From the IMG/VR virus record IMGVR_UViG_3300037852_000239, positions 1-61,918 of that record: DNA of 61,918 nucleotides. One strand, 5' to 3'. Made by a program: the position numbers and the translations under genes. This document shows, in pieces, positions 23,703-33,385 of this stretch (the stretch's first letter is position 1; every line of letters begins with the position of its first letter). Source of the stretch: a virus. The notes under the pieces are model-generated. The model did not search any database and was not told the origin of the DNA. It saw nothing but the letters and a program-made list of their open reading frames with translations.

Positions 23703-25877
23703 TCAGCAGGGGCTCGTGGTGGAGAACGGCGTCCCGTGCAAAAACCGCCAGTAGGCGGGCAGGGTCAAGGTCTGTCCACTCGGGACGGCGTTCACCCACG
23801 GCCACGAGCAGTTGTAGAAAAACCCTGGCTTGCTACTCAGATAGAACGACGCGGGCAACGCCGCGACGGCACTGTCCCAGTGCACGCTACTGGTGGCGTA
23901 GTCGTAATTGCCATCGCGGAGTGCGGTCGTCGCCACCGCATTGTCGACTATGCTCACGGTCCCGCCCGTGCCGCCCGTCGTCACATTGACGGGGATCGTG
24001 AACGTCGTCGGCGAGACGTAGGTCGCAGTATAGGTGTTGTTGATCGACGGTGTGCTGCCGGAGTGCCCCGAGATGACCACGGCCGATCCGCCGAGCGGGA
24101 CCGGCGAATCGGCGGGAATGGTAATCACCGTCGGGTTGGCGACTGAACTGCTGGTGATCGATACGCCGGTCTGCGTCGAATCCGGGTAGCCGAACACCCA
24201 GATTGGGATGTTGGGCGAAAAGTTGAACGAGGCATCGGCGCAGCCGGTGGTCGTGTCGTAGGCGGTGCAGTATTGGAACCCGGTATTCCCATCGTGCAGT
24301 GAGGGGTTTGTCCCGTATGTCGTTGTCGTCGCCATGCCCGAGCTGCCGATGACGTTCCCGACAAAGGAATAGTAATGATGGTACGCGCCGATCATCACAC
24401 CGCGCACTTCGGTCGCGTCGCTCAGGCTGGTCGAGGACGGCGGCAGCGGGTTGCCGGAGAGGTTGCGGAAGATCGTCGCCCAGTTCCGAAAGAATGTGAT
24501 ATAGACCGAGGACCCCCAGCGCGCATCGCCGCCCAGATTGAAGGTCTGGTTGCCCTCGAACAATTCGTAGTGCGGCGTGGTCATGTGCGAGGCGTTGGCG
24601 CCGACTTCTGGGATCGTCGGATACCCGGCTCCATAGCCCTCATCCAGATAGTTGTATGCGATGACGTTGCCGCCGCCACCCGCCCGCGACACGATCACCT
24701 TGTTGCCGTTGACGGCGATGTTGTTCTCGATCAAGCTGTCGGAGGTCGCCCAGGAAAAATCAATGAGGTAGCCCGCGCCGCCGGGATTGGGGCTCTTGGA
24801 TTCATGGGCATAGGAGTCCCGGATGACACAGCGGAAGCATTCATACATCCGCAACGCTGAGCCGTTGAACCAGTCCGAGTCGACATTTTTGACCCAGCTG
24901 TACTCAGCCACACTCAACAGGATGTTGCCGCCGCCATCCCCGCCTTCGCCGCCATGCACCCAGACATTCTCCAAGCCGGCATTCTTGACCGGCTGCAAGC
25001 CCGAGGCATACTGCGTCAGTTCGGCCGTGTGCGCGGTGTCGAAGGTCATGTGAAACGGCGTCGTGAAGGTGATCGTCGTGGAGGTCAGCGAGGCAATCTC
25101 CATGATCTGCGCGATGGGCCGACCGGTCGGCTCGCCCGACACCAGCCGCGAGAACCACCCCTGGCAGCTGTTCATGGTGCCGGTGGACGCCGTGTCGCAC
25201 TGGTTGTACGCGGTGTACGCGCTGTCGGCGAGCTTATCGATCAGCACCACTTGGCCCATCGACAGGCCGGTGGTGGACGTGACCGTGGCCGTCGACGTGC
25301 CCCGCACCGCGTCCGCGGTCAGCGCCATCGTGGACCCGAAACTCGCGACCGAGTCCAGGTACTGCCGCGGCCCGATCACCACCACCGATTGGCTGGTCCC
25401 GTCCGCGACGTCGATCTCCGTATCGTCGGGATTCCCGTCGCACCCGCGCACGACGATCCCCTTGTTGATGAGTATCGGCCCTGACGTGAGCGCGTAGACG
25501 CCACACCCGAGGGAGACATACTGCCCGACGGTACAACCGTTGATGGCGGTCTGGATCCCGCCCCGCGCATCCATGGAGCCATTCCCGTAGGTCGAGGCGG
25601 CCAGCGTGGCACAGGCCGTGGTGTAGTTCGGAATGCCGCCCACGGCATTCAGCCCAGGATTCCACGGCCCTTGCCGAATGGCGGGGAGGGTATACCCGGA
25701 GAGTCGGGCATCGACATGGACGGCGGTGGCGGGTGCCGGGGCTTGTCCGAACCCGATCGCGGCCAAGTACGCGAGTACCAGCCCCAGTCCTAGCACTAGC
25801 CCCAAGACCAGGCCACGCACCAGCCTCAAGACCAGGCCACGCTGATTACTCCGCGACAAGGGGCACCGTAAACACAT
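23703..25877 (-). CDS. Beta-helix (pectate-lyase-fold) protein with a signal-peptide-like N-terminus
   Basis: 724 residues. Residues 1-13 are basic. Residues 14-45 are a long hydrophobic Leu/Val/Gly segment, then GFGQAPAPA, like a signal peptide or membrane anchor. The body has repeating short strands and Asn/Gly turns typical of right-handed beta-helices (NVWVHGGEGGDGGGNILL, SLIENNIAVNGNKVIVSRAG, VIAYNYLDEG). A late Thr/Val-rich domain and a Cys-containing end follow. The fold suits a tailspike or depolymerase, but a signal sequence is unexpected for a virion protein; the gene may come from a bacterial secreted enzyme. The N-terminus overlaps the upstream gene by 32 bases. Confidence 0.6.
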   Translation of the reverse strand: MCLRCPLSRSNQRGLVLRLVRGLVLGLVLGLGLVLAYLAAIGFGQAPAPATAVHVDARLSGYTLPAIRQGPWNPGLNAVGGIPNYTTACATLAASTYGNGSMDARGGIQTAINGCTVGQYVSLGCGVYALTSGPILINKGIVVRGCDGNPDDTEIDVADGTSQSVVVIGPRQYLDSVASFGSTMALTADAVRGTSTATVTSTTGLSMGQVVLIDKLADSAYTAYNQCDTASTGTMNSCQGWFSRLVSGEPTGRPIAQIMEIASLTSTTITFTTPFHMTFDTAHTAELTQYASGLQPVKNAGLENVWVHGGEGGDGGGNILLSVAEYSWVKNVDSDWFNGSALRMYECFRCVIRDSYAHESKSPNPGGAGYLIDFSWATSDSLIENNIAVNGNKVIVSRAGGGGNVIAYNYLDEGYGAGYPTIPEVGANASHMTTPHYELFEGNQTFNLGGDARWGSSVYITFFRNWATIFRNLSGNPLPPSSTSLSDATEVRGVMIGAYHHYYSFVGNVIGSSGMATTTTYGTNPSLHDGNTGFQYCTAYDTTTGCADASFNFSPNIPIWVFGYPDSTQTGVSITSSSVANPTVITIPADSPVPLGGSAVVISGHSGSTPSINNTYTATYVSPTTFTIPVNVTTGGTGGTVSIVDNAVATTALRDGNYDYATSSVHWDSAVAALPASFYLSSKPGFFYNCSWPWVNAVPSGQTLTLPAYWRFLHGTPFSTTSPC

Positions 25878-26151
25878 TCGACACCGCGGATTCGGTGGAC
25901 CCGCCGGGGCTCACAGCCGTAATGGTGACGTCGTAGTTGCCCGCGGGGAGGGCCGCGAGGATGCCTTGGATATTCACACGGCACACGCCGCCTGGCGCAG
26001 GCGGCTTCCCGAATTCCTGAGAGGCCAGGACGGGGGTGACCGTGCCTTGGGCGTACACCTTCCCGATGTAATCCGTGACCGTCGGATCGGGGGACACGAC
26101 AAAGGTCACGTCGCCGACCGAGGGCCTCGGGACAAAGACGATGAGGGACAT
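25846..26151 (-). CDS. Small immunoglobulin/fibronectin-like structural protein
   Basis: 101 residues. The pattern VCRVNIQGILAALPAGNYDVTITAVSPGGSTESAVSNVFTV (a strand, the LPAGNYDVTITAV strand, and a final strand) is typical of fibronectin-III or Ig-like beta-sandwich domains on phage virions. It lies among tail genes. No enzymatic role. Confidence 0.55.
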   Translation of the reverse strand: MSLIVFVPRPSVGDVTFVVSPDPTVTDYIGKVYAQGTVTPVLASQEFGKPPAPGGVCRVNIQGILAALPAGNYDVTITAVSPGGSTESAVSNVFTVPLVAE

Positions 26152-26178
26152 AGCCCTGGGCGTCTCGGACGCACCCCC

Positions 26179-26682
26179 TTAGAGGGGTTCGAAGATGAAG
26201 TGGCTGCCCATCAGTCCCGGCGTGCCCCCGGTGAACGCACTGAGCGACAACTCGCCAAAGCTGGCGGTGTTGCCCAGCATGATCGGCTCCTGCCCCACTG
26301 GGAAGTTCATCCTGAGCAACCCGCCGTAGGCGTTGAAGCTCTCGTTGTGGAGCGAGAGGGTGGCGCTGCGCTGAGGCACGGTGGTGGCGGAGTTGAACCC
26401 GACCACGGGGGCACCGAGCGCGGCGGTCGCGGGATCGAGCGCAGCGGCAGCGACCGCGTTGCCGGTTTGCACCAAGGTGATGCCCACCGTGGAGTCGCGT
26501 CCCAGCTGGAGGATGCCCGGGGCCGAGGATCCCGCCTGGCCGCCCCCGAATACTTCGTGGATGATCACGCGCTGGGTGCCGCTGCCCCCCTGCAGGGACT
26601 GATACCCCCCATTGGTGAAGCCCACCGTGTCGGCCACCGCGATCGGCGTCCACGACCGAATGTTGTATACCCAATTGGCCAT
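26179..26682 (-). CDS. Hypothetical virion protein
   Basis: 167 residues, Gly/Thr/Ser-rich, probably beta-structured (MANWVYNIRSWTPIAVADTVGF, SATLSLHNESFNAYGGLLRM). It has a strong upstream AGGAG seven bases before the ATG. Located in the tail-gene cluster; no family recognised. Confidence 0.5.
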   Translation of the reverse strand: MANWVYNIRSWTPIAVADTVGFTNGGYQSLQGGSGTQRVIIHEVFGGGQAGSSAPGILQLGRDSTVGITLVQTGNAVAAAALDPATAALGAPVVGFNSATTVPQRSATLSLHNESFNAYGGLLRMNFPVGQEPIMLGNTASFGELSLSAFTGGTPGLMGSHFIFEPL

Positions 26683-26722
26683 CGAAGACTCCTCAAAAAA
26701 GACTGCAGTTGCCGATCACGGA

Positions 26723-27190
26723 TCAGGGTTCCAGCTCGCGTTGTTTCTGTGTGGGAATGTGGAGCAAGGGCGACACGCCCTGTGCCGCGTTGTAGCGATC
26801 GACGGGGCTGTAGGGATCGAAGCCGGTGCCCGCGTGGGGATCGACGCTGCGGCCTCGGGACGCGGTGCGAAAGTATCGAATGTGGTTGGCGCACATCCAG
26901 TAGGTATAGCCGTACAGGGAATCGGCGATCAGGGGCGGCCCCTCACCGGCGATGACCGCGCCACCCGAGTTGTAGGTGACACGTCCCGCATGACCGCCGA
27001 GGCACCAGTGGCACCGGCCCATCTGGCAACACAGCGTGCAGTCCGGGTGGTAGGTGAAGTCCGTGCGGCGGGCTTCGACAAAGCGCTGTGACGCTTGCCA
27101 CATGGCCAACGCCGCGATCATATCCGGGGCCGCCCGCGAGGGCACGGCTTGGGTCGTTCGCCACCGTGCCAGTGCCGCGATCATGTCCAT
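26723..27190 (-). CDS. Hypothetical protein with a cysteine cluster
   Basis: 155 residues. The opening MIAALARWR...MIAALAMWQ shows a short internal duplication. A cysteine-rich motif, CTLCCQMGRCHWCLGGH, about residue 51, could bind zinc, and WMCANHIRYF follows. It is next to another zinc-ribbon gene, so the two may form a pair of small virion or assembly factors. Function unknown. Confidence 0.5.
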   Translation of the reverse strand: MDMIAALARWRTTQAVPSRAAPDMIAALAMWQASQRFVEARRTDFTYHPDCTLCCQMGRCHWCLGGHAGRVTYNSGGAVIAGEGPPLIADSLYGYTYWMCANHIRYFRTASRGRSVDPHAGTGFDPYSPVDRYNAAQGVSPLLHIPTQKQRELEP

Positions 27191-27197
27191 GCGTGGA

Positions 27198-27554
27198 TCA
27201 CACTTCGCTGACGTTCAACGCACGGAACGCGGCTTCCTGCAACTCGTCCAGCACCCGGTAAATGTTGTGGCAGGTGTGATCGACCGCGCGAATCGCGGCG
27301 CACCTATCGCAGATGTAGTGGTAGCAGGTCGGGCACAGGTGCCGCTCGCGTTGGCGAAGGGGGTTCATGATCAACACCCGCTGGCAGTGGCTGCAGGTCT
27401 GGAGTCCCGTTTCATGAACCATGCCGCTGGGAACGACCTCGCCGGGGAGGATCTTCCCTTGGGCCACCCAGAAGTCTTCCAGCTCCTTGGGAATACCAGG
27501 AGAATAGCGGTGGTCCACGATCATGTAGCCTTCATTGGCGCGGAGACTTGGCAT
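27198..27554 (-). CDS. Zinc-ribbon protein, hypothetical
   Basis: 118 residues from ATG 27554; the upstream extension of the frame looks non-coding. A CSHCQ pair, then CPTCYHYICDRCAAI and HTCH, gives several CxxC pairs, a double zinc-binding arrangement. The N-terminal half is polar. Its end is eight bases before the start of the preceding Cys-rich gene. Unknown role. Confidence 0.55.
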   Translation of the reverse strand: MPSLRANEGYMIVDHRYSPGIPKELEDFWVAQGKILPGEVVPSGMVHETGLQTCSHCQRVLIMNPLRQRERHLCPTCYHYICDRCAAIRAVDHTCHNIYRVLDELQEAAFRALNVSEV

Positions 27555-27567
27555 CGGTGGTACCCTC

Positions 27568-27915
27568 CTACTGCGTCGTGTAGGTGACGAGCACTCCATC
27601 ATTGGTGTTGTTGGCATCGATGAAGTATTGCGCGACGTTCAACGCCGCGGGGGCGTTGGGCACCGCGAGCGTGGCCGTGATAAAGGGTCCGGTGACGGCG
27701 CTCCCAGGAGCTGGGATGACGAACATCACGCCCACGTAGGACGCCCGCACCATCCCCTTGTGCCCGATATACACGACGCCGATATTGGTGGGCAAGGCTT
27801 GAAACGCCACCGCTTGAGCGCCCACGTGAATGGGCGCTGGCGAACCCAGTCCCGCGACCACAGACACCGGCGTGCCCGGCGTGACCACGGTCACGGCGCC
27901 AAGGGGGAAGTCCAT
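27568..27915 (-). CDS. Small beta-structured virion protein, hypothetical
   Basis: 115 residues, almost entirely predicted strands (GAVTVVTPGTPVSVVAG, IGVVYIGHKGMVRASYVGVMFVIP). It resembles the small beta-sandwich proteins found beside podovirus tail genes. Directly downstream of the nozzle-like gene in transcription order. No motif. Confidence 0.5.
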   Translation of the reverse strand: MDFPLGAVTVVTPGTPVSVVAGLGSPAPIHVGAQAVAFQALPTNIGVVYIGHKGMVRASYVGVMFVIPAPGSAVTGPFITATLAVPNAPAALNVAQYFIDANNTNDGVLVTYTTQ

Positions 27916-27978
27916 AGATGCCTCGTAGTATAGCGTGCGCCCTGAAACCCCACGTAAACGGGTTGCGCGCGGTTGCGC

Positions 27979-30900
27979 TTAAATCGCGGCCCCGTCAGCC
28001 CGCGACGGCCCCCCGAAGGGCTGGACCACCCGATACCCCGAGCGCGCCCCCCACGGCCCCACGCGCATGGCACAATCGCGCTTGAACAACTGGAAGGGCT
28101 GGGTCGAGGTCAACACGGGTTGGAAAGACCGCCCCTTGGCCGCGACCAGCGCCGAGAGATACGTGCGCGCGTAGACGCCACCAGAGGCCGGGATGGTATA
28201 GGTGGCCGCCACCGCGCCGTCATACCGGATCGACAAGGTGAGGTCCGCGGTGGACACATGGGCGATCAGGATGTCGCGCGCCGAGAAGTAGCCGGGGAGA
28301 TCGCACGTGGTGGGTTGAGGCGCCCATTCCGTGGCGAGTTCTGGCGCGGGTTCGGACACCCACTGCGTCTCGGCTTCGAATAATAGCCAGGGCACCGCGT
28401 CCATCCCGATCAGCCGCACGAGGTGCGCGGTGAACGGCGTCCAGCCTGCGGCCACACGCGGATACGCGATCGATTGCTCGCCGTTGTGGTTGATCACCAA
28501 GGTCAACACCGTCGTGCCGCCATCGCACTGGACCGCGATCGTTTTGTTCACCCCGAAGGTGTTGGCGCGGATGATCACCCCTTGTACCCACTTGGCCCCT
28601 GGCGATCCCAGATCGCTCCAATCGGTCGCGCGGTCGAGGATCTGCTCGACCTTGGGGACGAAGGAGGGCTGCCACCAATAGAGGATCAACCCGGCGACGG
28701 TGTTTGTCCATTGGAGCAGCACGGACATCGTGCGCGCGAGGTACCCCGCGCCGGCGTTGAGGTCGCAGGGGATGGTGCTCTCCTGCGTGTTGACCAAGGG
28801 GAGGAAGCCCAGCGCCGCGAGGTCATCCGAGAAGTATGGGATCACCGTGAGCCCAGCGGCGGCGGGGGCGTTGGCGTTGACGGCGAAGTCGCCCCAGAGC
28901 TTTTCGACGCGCGGATCGCCCGCATCGCTGCTGTGGGTCAGCGCCATGCCCGCGATGGGGAGGCCGAGGTCGGTCGTGCCACCCATGGTGGCGAGGAGGC
29001 CGGCCGAGGTGCCGACCACACAAGCATGCACCGATTCGCCGGGCTCCCAGTCGCGGACCTGGACGCGCACGCCGTAGCGGTCGTACCACCAGCGCTTGGC
29101 ACTCCACTCGAGCGCGAGCGTGGCCTGTGCACCGGAGGTGTCGGAGAAGTCCGCGTAGAAATACCCATCGACATAGGAGAGACGCAACTTGGCGGCCTGC
29201 GTCATGTCTGGCGGGTAGATGGTGAGCCCGCCTACGGTGATCGCGACGCCGGGGCCGCCATCATGCGGGAACAACAGGCGGAGATCCGGATCGGTGAGCG
29301 ATTGGGCGAGCGCGCCGGATCCCGCGCTGAAATAAATCCCGTCCTTGCCCCAGAACGCCACGCCGCCGGCCGCCACGACAAAGCTCCACGGCGTCCACCC
29401 GCCGCGGTTGCACGGCGTCACTTGTGGGTGGAAGGGCGTGCCCGGGCTGACATTCCCGTAATCCGGCAACAACGCATGAATATTCTCGGTCGACAACACA
29501 TAGGGCACGCCGTCATAAAACCAGCCGCACAACACCGGTTCATTCGCGTCGGTGACTTGGATGGTGTTGGCGTCCGAGGCCATCTCCGACGCGTTGGCGT
29601 TGGTCCAGTACACCGTCCCCGGGTTGTTGGGATCGCCCACGGCAAAGATGTACAACACGCCGCCGACGGTCCCCGCGAAGATTTGTGGCAGCGGCTGGCC
29701 CATGAGCGTCGGCCCAGGAATATAGAAGCTCACATTGGTTTGCGCGAGCGCGTTCTCGTTGATGGCGAGGAAGGTGGCGGAGTAGGGCTGCGCGTAAAAG
29801 GTGTAGGGGAGGCCGTTGATCAGGATTTGTGTCCCCGGCGCCCAGTTGGTGTTGAACAGCCCACCAGAGACGAGAAACACTGAGTTCCCGACCACGGTGC
29901 ACGTGCCGGTGACTGGGGCGCCGAGCGTCGGCCACGGTTGGAAGTTGGTGAAACTCAGTGGTTCGCCACCATCCAACTCGCTGTCGCTGAAGTTATCCGT
30001 GAACGACGCCGGGGGGACTTGGCTCCCGACATAGGTTGGAGTGGTGAGGTTCCCGCCTTGGCGGAACCAGTCCACGACATCGGCTTGCGGGTCCGGGGAG
30101 GCCGCGGCGCTGAGCGCGACCGCCAAGCGGCGCGGGATCAACCCGCCCAAGGTCATGGGACTGGGATTGCTGATCGCCCCAGTCGCGCGTGAGCGATAGC
30201 GGTTCCAGTAGAAAATGGGTTGTCCGGTGGCGCCGATGTCGACGTTGCCGCCACCGGACAACCAGAGCGAGGAATACTGGACGGTTAAGGGGTCCAAGCC
30301 GTTAGCGGAGATCAGGATCTCCACGCCGTTCACATTCGCGAGCGTCTTTGAGGTGTCGGCCCCCACGCGGATCAAGCTGCTCACCGGCGCCGTGAGCTGG
30401 ATCCACTGGTCGTTGCCCAAGGCGAGTTGCTGCGCGAGCTGGGTCGCCGTGATTGGCGCGGCGTTGTCGGGGGTATTCGGTCCCGTATTGGTGACGTTGC
30501 CGGCGGCCTTCTGGGCGGCGAGGGCCGCCGCAGACTGGCTGATCGGCGCCGTCGCCCCGGCGTTGATGGACTGCAGCGAATTGGCGAGATCGCTGCCGCT
30601 CCACACCATCATGTAGTAGTTGCTGAGGAACGGCGAGGGGCCGCCGTTGACGTCAAGGTAGACCCGCACCTCGGTCACCGAGCTGAGGAAGTCCACATTC
30701 AACGAGAGATGCAGGTAGTCGTCAGGCAGCACCGCGATGGCGTTTGGGAACTGCGCGAGGTTGTGCGCGACCGCGGTGTTCTGAATCCCGCCCACCAGCG
30801 GCGCGTTGTTCGCGGGAGTGAGGGTTTGCGTGAACGCGAGGACGGCGGCGGCGTCCCCTGCGCTGCGCGCCGTGGTGGTGTAGACGCGGACGGCTGACAA

Positions 30901-32031
30901 CCCGACGATTGCTTGGCCGAAGGCATGCGCCCCGTTGGTGTAACAGCGGAACGACAACGTGCCATTGCGCCCGGTCTGCACGGAGAGGATGCGCACGGGT
31001 TCGCCGCCAATCGTGATCAAGCAATCGACCGGGAAGTTCACGGGCTGGGTGGGCGAGAGAAACGTGCTGGCCGTGATGTCACCCGGCAGGTTGATCTGTG
31101 GGTTGGTGACACCGGGAACTGTTCCACGTGGAACACCCGTGCCCGCCGGAAGCAGCCCCCCACGACCGAGCCCCGACGGCACGGACAAGCTGCTGCCGAG
31201 CTGTCCGGTCCCCAGCGATCCGACCGGCACCACGGAACAAAACCCGGTCGACCCGACGTCGTAGGCGATCGCCGCCACCGTGGTCGAGGCCACGGGGATC
31301 TTCACATCCTGCACGACCACGACTTCCGCGCCACCAGCCAGGTACAACCGCTCGCCGATGCTGATGTTGGCGGCGTTGGCCAAGTGGATCAACGCCCACC
31401 CGGTGGCGCCGTTGTCGTAGAGGATGGTCGAGATCGTGGTGATGATCGGCGCGACGGGAGACGGGGCACTCGCGCTGGCGCCGGGGCTGACGGCGAACGC
31501 CCAGCTGCCCACCGCCGCAAAGTCTTCGATCACGATGGTCTGGAGCGGTTGCAGCACCGCGCTGGGTGGCGCGACGGGAGGCGCGATCCCCCACGCGCGC
31601 ACCGGACCGTCGGTCGAAGCCTTGCCGGTTTTGGCGGAGTCGCCGATGTAGATGAAGGGTCGAGGCGACTGCGGCGGCGTGGCGACGGCGAACGACAAGG
31701 GGTTGCCAGAGTACCCGGTATCCACGAGCGCGGGAGGATTCGCCGACAACACGTCGATGTGGAGGTTGAGGCCTGCGCCGGTGACGCGCACGGCGGGCTT
31801 GGTCGCCACCGTCGAGCTGTCGTTGAGGCGCGCGAGCGAATGGATGTTGGGTTGCGCGAGCGGGATGGTGTTGACGCCGATCAGCCCCAGCCGAGAGACG
31901 AACGCGTCCTCCAGATACGCCCGCACGTTAGATAAGAAAGGGAACTTCCCTGCGGGGATGGCGGTCGGGGAGGCCGACACGTACAACCCTTTGCACGTGA
32001 AGCGCTCGGTGAGGCGTTGGAACAAGGCCAT
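27979..32031 (-). CDS. Large tail nozzle-like protein (beta-propeller)
   Basis: 1350 residues, the largest gene here. The segment FAGTVGGVLYIFAVGDPNNP...VYWTNANASEMASDANTIQV followed by GWFYDGVPYVLSTENIHAL and GGVAFWGKDGIYFSAGSGA shows repeating blades like T7 gp12 / P22 gp10-type nozzle proteins of short tails, but much longer. The C-terminal third has further beta-domains. There is no tape-measure gene of comparable size, supporting a short tail. The role is inferred from motif style and position next to adaptor genes. Confidence 0.6.
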   Translation of the reverse strand: MALFQRLTERFTCKGLYVSASPTAIPAGKFPFLSNVRAYLEDAFVSRLGLIGVNTIPLAQPNIHSLARLNDSSTVATKPAVRVTGAGLNLHIDVLSANPPALVDTGYSGNPLSFAVATPPQSPRPFIYIGDSAKTGKASTDGPVRAWGIAPPVAPPSAVLQPLQTIVIEDFAAVGSWAFAVSPGASASAPSPVAPIITTISTILYDNGATGWALIHLANAANISIGERLYLAGGAEVVVVQDVKIPVASTTVAAIAYDVGSTGFCSVVPVGSLGTGQLGSSLSVPSGLGRGGLLPAGTGVPRGTVPGVTNPQINLPGDITASTFLSPTQPVNFPVDCLITIGGEPVRILSVQTGRNGTLSFRCYTNGAHAFGQAIVGLSAVRVYTTTARSAGDAAAVLAFTQTLTPANNAPLVGGIQNTAVAHNLAQFPNAIAVLPDDYLHLSLNVDFLSSVTEVRVYLDVNGGPSPFLSNYYMMVWSGSDLANSLQSINAGATAPISQSAAALAAQKAAGNVTNTGPNTPDNAAPITATQLAQQLALGNDQWIQLTAPVSSLIRVGADTSKTLANVNGVEILISANGLDPLTVQYSSLWLSGGGNVDIGATGQPIFYWNRYRSRATGAISNPSPMTLGGLIPRRLAVALSAAASPDPQADVVDWFRQGGNLTTPTYVGSQVPPASFTDNFSDSELDGGEPLSFTNFQPWPTLGAPVTGTCTVVGNSVFLVSGGLFNTNWAPGTQILINGLPYTFYAQPYSATFLAINENALAQTNVSFYIPGPTLMGQPLPQIFAGTVGGVLYIFAVGDPNNPGTVYWTNANASEMASDANTIQVTDANEPVLCGWFYDGVPYVLSTENIHALLPDYGNVSPGTPFHPQVTPCNRGGWTPWSFVVAAGGVAFWGKDGIYFSAGSGALAQSLTDPDLRLLFPHDGGPGVAITVGGLTIYPPDMTQAAKLRLSYVDGYFYADFSDTSGAQATLALEWSAKRWWYDRYGVRVQVRDWEPGESVHACVVGTSAGLLATMGGTTDLGLPIAGMALTHSSDAGDPRVEKLWGDFAVNANAPAAAGLTVIPYFSDDLAALGFLPLVNTQESTIPCDLNAGAGYLARTMSVLLQWTNTVAGLILYWWQPSFVPKVEQILDRATDWSDLGSPGAKWVQGVIIRANTFGVNKTIAVQCDGGTTVLTLVINHNGEQSIAYPRVAAGWTPFTAHLVRLIGMDAVPWLLFEAETQWVSEPAPELATEWAPQPTTCDLPGYFSARDILIAHVSTADLTLSIRYDGAVAATYTIPASGGVYARTYLSALVAAKGRSFQPVLTSTQPFQLFKRDCAMRVGPWGARSGYRVVQPFGGPSRADGAAI

Positions 32032-32046
32032 GGGGATGCGCCGCTC

Positions 32047-33372
32047 CTATCCCGCGGTGTCACCGGTCATGAGTGGCGCGGTGCGCGTGGGGTCCGCGCT
32101 CTGCACGCGCTGGAATTGGCGATTCGGTACCGTCTTGCGTGCAATGGCGAGGGTGACGCCAGCGGCGCGCATGAACCGGTCGACGAGCGGCTGCGTCGCC
32201 TCCACCAACGCGGGGCCGTCCTTGATGAGGGCCAAATGCTCCGCATAGTCGAGCACGATCGAGTACAGCTCGGGGCCTAACGGGACATACCCAAACCCCG
32301 AGATCGGCACCACGGCGTTCGCCACCACGTCCAGCGTCACCGACCACGGTTCGCCACCAGGTTGGACACCAGGTGGGGGAATCACCGCCAACAGGTTGTG
32401 GCCCGCGGTCAGCACCTGTGCCACGGTGCCGCGTGTGGTCTGCCACAGCGGATGATAGGTGTCGAGATCCGCTAAGCTGTTGATCGCGCACGGCACATTG
32501 TCGATGCGTGCGGTCAGGACCACGCCGGCTGTTCGCGCGAGCGTCACGCCGTGGCGGAAGCGGGATTCAAAGTAGGCCGCGCGTCCGAGATCCTGCGACA
32601 ACCCATCCTTCGATAAGAGATCCGCCAACGCCCCGAAGCGCACCACCCACGCCCAGTCATCGGGGACGCCCAGAGGCGTTGGCCCTGCCGCCGGGTTGAA
32701 CGCCGCCCCGCGGTTGATGCTGACGAGGTCGAGCACGCCAGTGTCCTGGGGCGGCGGCGCCAACTGGATCATCAGCGGTGGCGCCGCGCCCACGCTGTAG
32801 GTCTGTGGCGGGCGGGTGGGGTCTTGCGCCCAGCCGGTGGAAAAATGGTTGAACGCCCATTCGTCGTCGCGCAACAACGGGGCGACCACGGCGTCCGGGG
32901 TCGACAACCAGACCGCGCGCCGGGGCTCGATCACGGCTTCGGGGAGCTGGATACGGCCGTTGGGCGGCGGCGAGATCGGCAACAGTTGGCGTGTCAGCAC
33001 CGCGCCGGTTTCGCGCAGGAACTGGTCGCGCCGGTATTGGAGGGCGCTGGCGAGATCAGCGAGGGAGAACTGGTCCGTCCCGGCCCAGGTGTTCCACGTA
33101 GAACCTTGTGGGGGCTCCAAGAGGGTGTACTGCATGGACACGATCAGTTGCTGATCGGTGAGGGTATAGCCGCGTACGGTGGGGAGGACTTGCGACAGGT
33201 CATAGAACGTGGTCGACCCCACGGTGTCGAACGTTGCGGTTTCGTGGGTGGACTCGGTCAGCGCATTCCACGTGCGGAGGGCTTCGCCCAGGTCACGTTC
33301 CAGCTCGTCCACCGTCCACCGCACGTGGTTGGGATCAACAAGGCGCGCGGCGAGGTCGTTGACGGCGCTCAT
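32047..33372 (-). CDS. Head-tail connector/adaptor-like protein
   Basis: 441 residues. The N-terminal NHVRWTVDELERDLGEALRTWN resembles the start of phage adaptor proteins in which 'RWTxxEL...LNxA' helices line the connector. A long beta-rich middle and a helical end (GPALVEATQPLVDRFMRAAG) follow. It lies between spikes and the nozzle-like gene. It could be an adaptor, tail-tube base or stopper; the family is not certain. Confidence 0.5.
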   Translation of the reverse strand: MSAVNDLAARLVDPNHVRWTVDELERDLGEALRTWNALTESTHETATFDTVGSTTFYDLSQVLPTVRGYTLTDQQLIVSMQYTLLEPPQGSTWNTWAGTDQFSLADLASALQYRRDQFLRETGAVLTRQLLPISPPPNGRIQLPEAVIEPRRAVWLSTPDAVVAPLLRDDEWAFNHFSTGWAQDPTRPPQTYSVGAAPPLMIQLAPPPQDTGVLDLVSINRGAAFNPAAGPTPLGVPDDWAWVVRFGALADLLSKDGLSQDLGRAAYFESRFRHGVTLARTAGVVLTARIDNVPCAINSLADLDTYHPLWQTTRGTVAQVLTAGHNLLAVIPPPGVQPGGEPWSVTLDVVANAVVPISGFGYVPLGPELYSIVLDYAEHLALIKDGPALVEATQPLVDRFMRAAGVTLAIARKTVPNRQFQRVQSADPTRTAPLMTGDTAG

Positions 33373-33385
33373 CGTTGTCTCTAGT

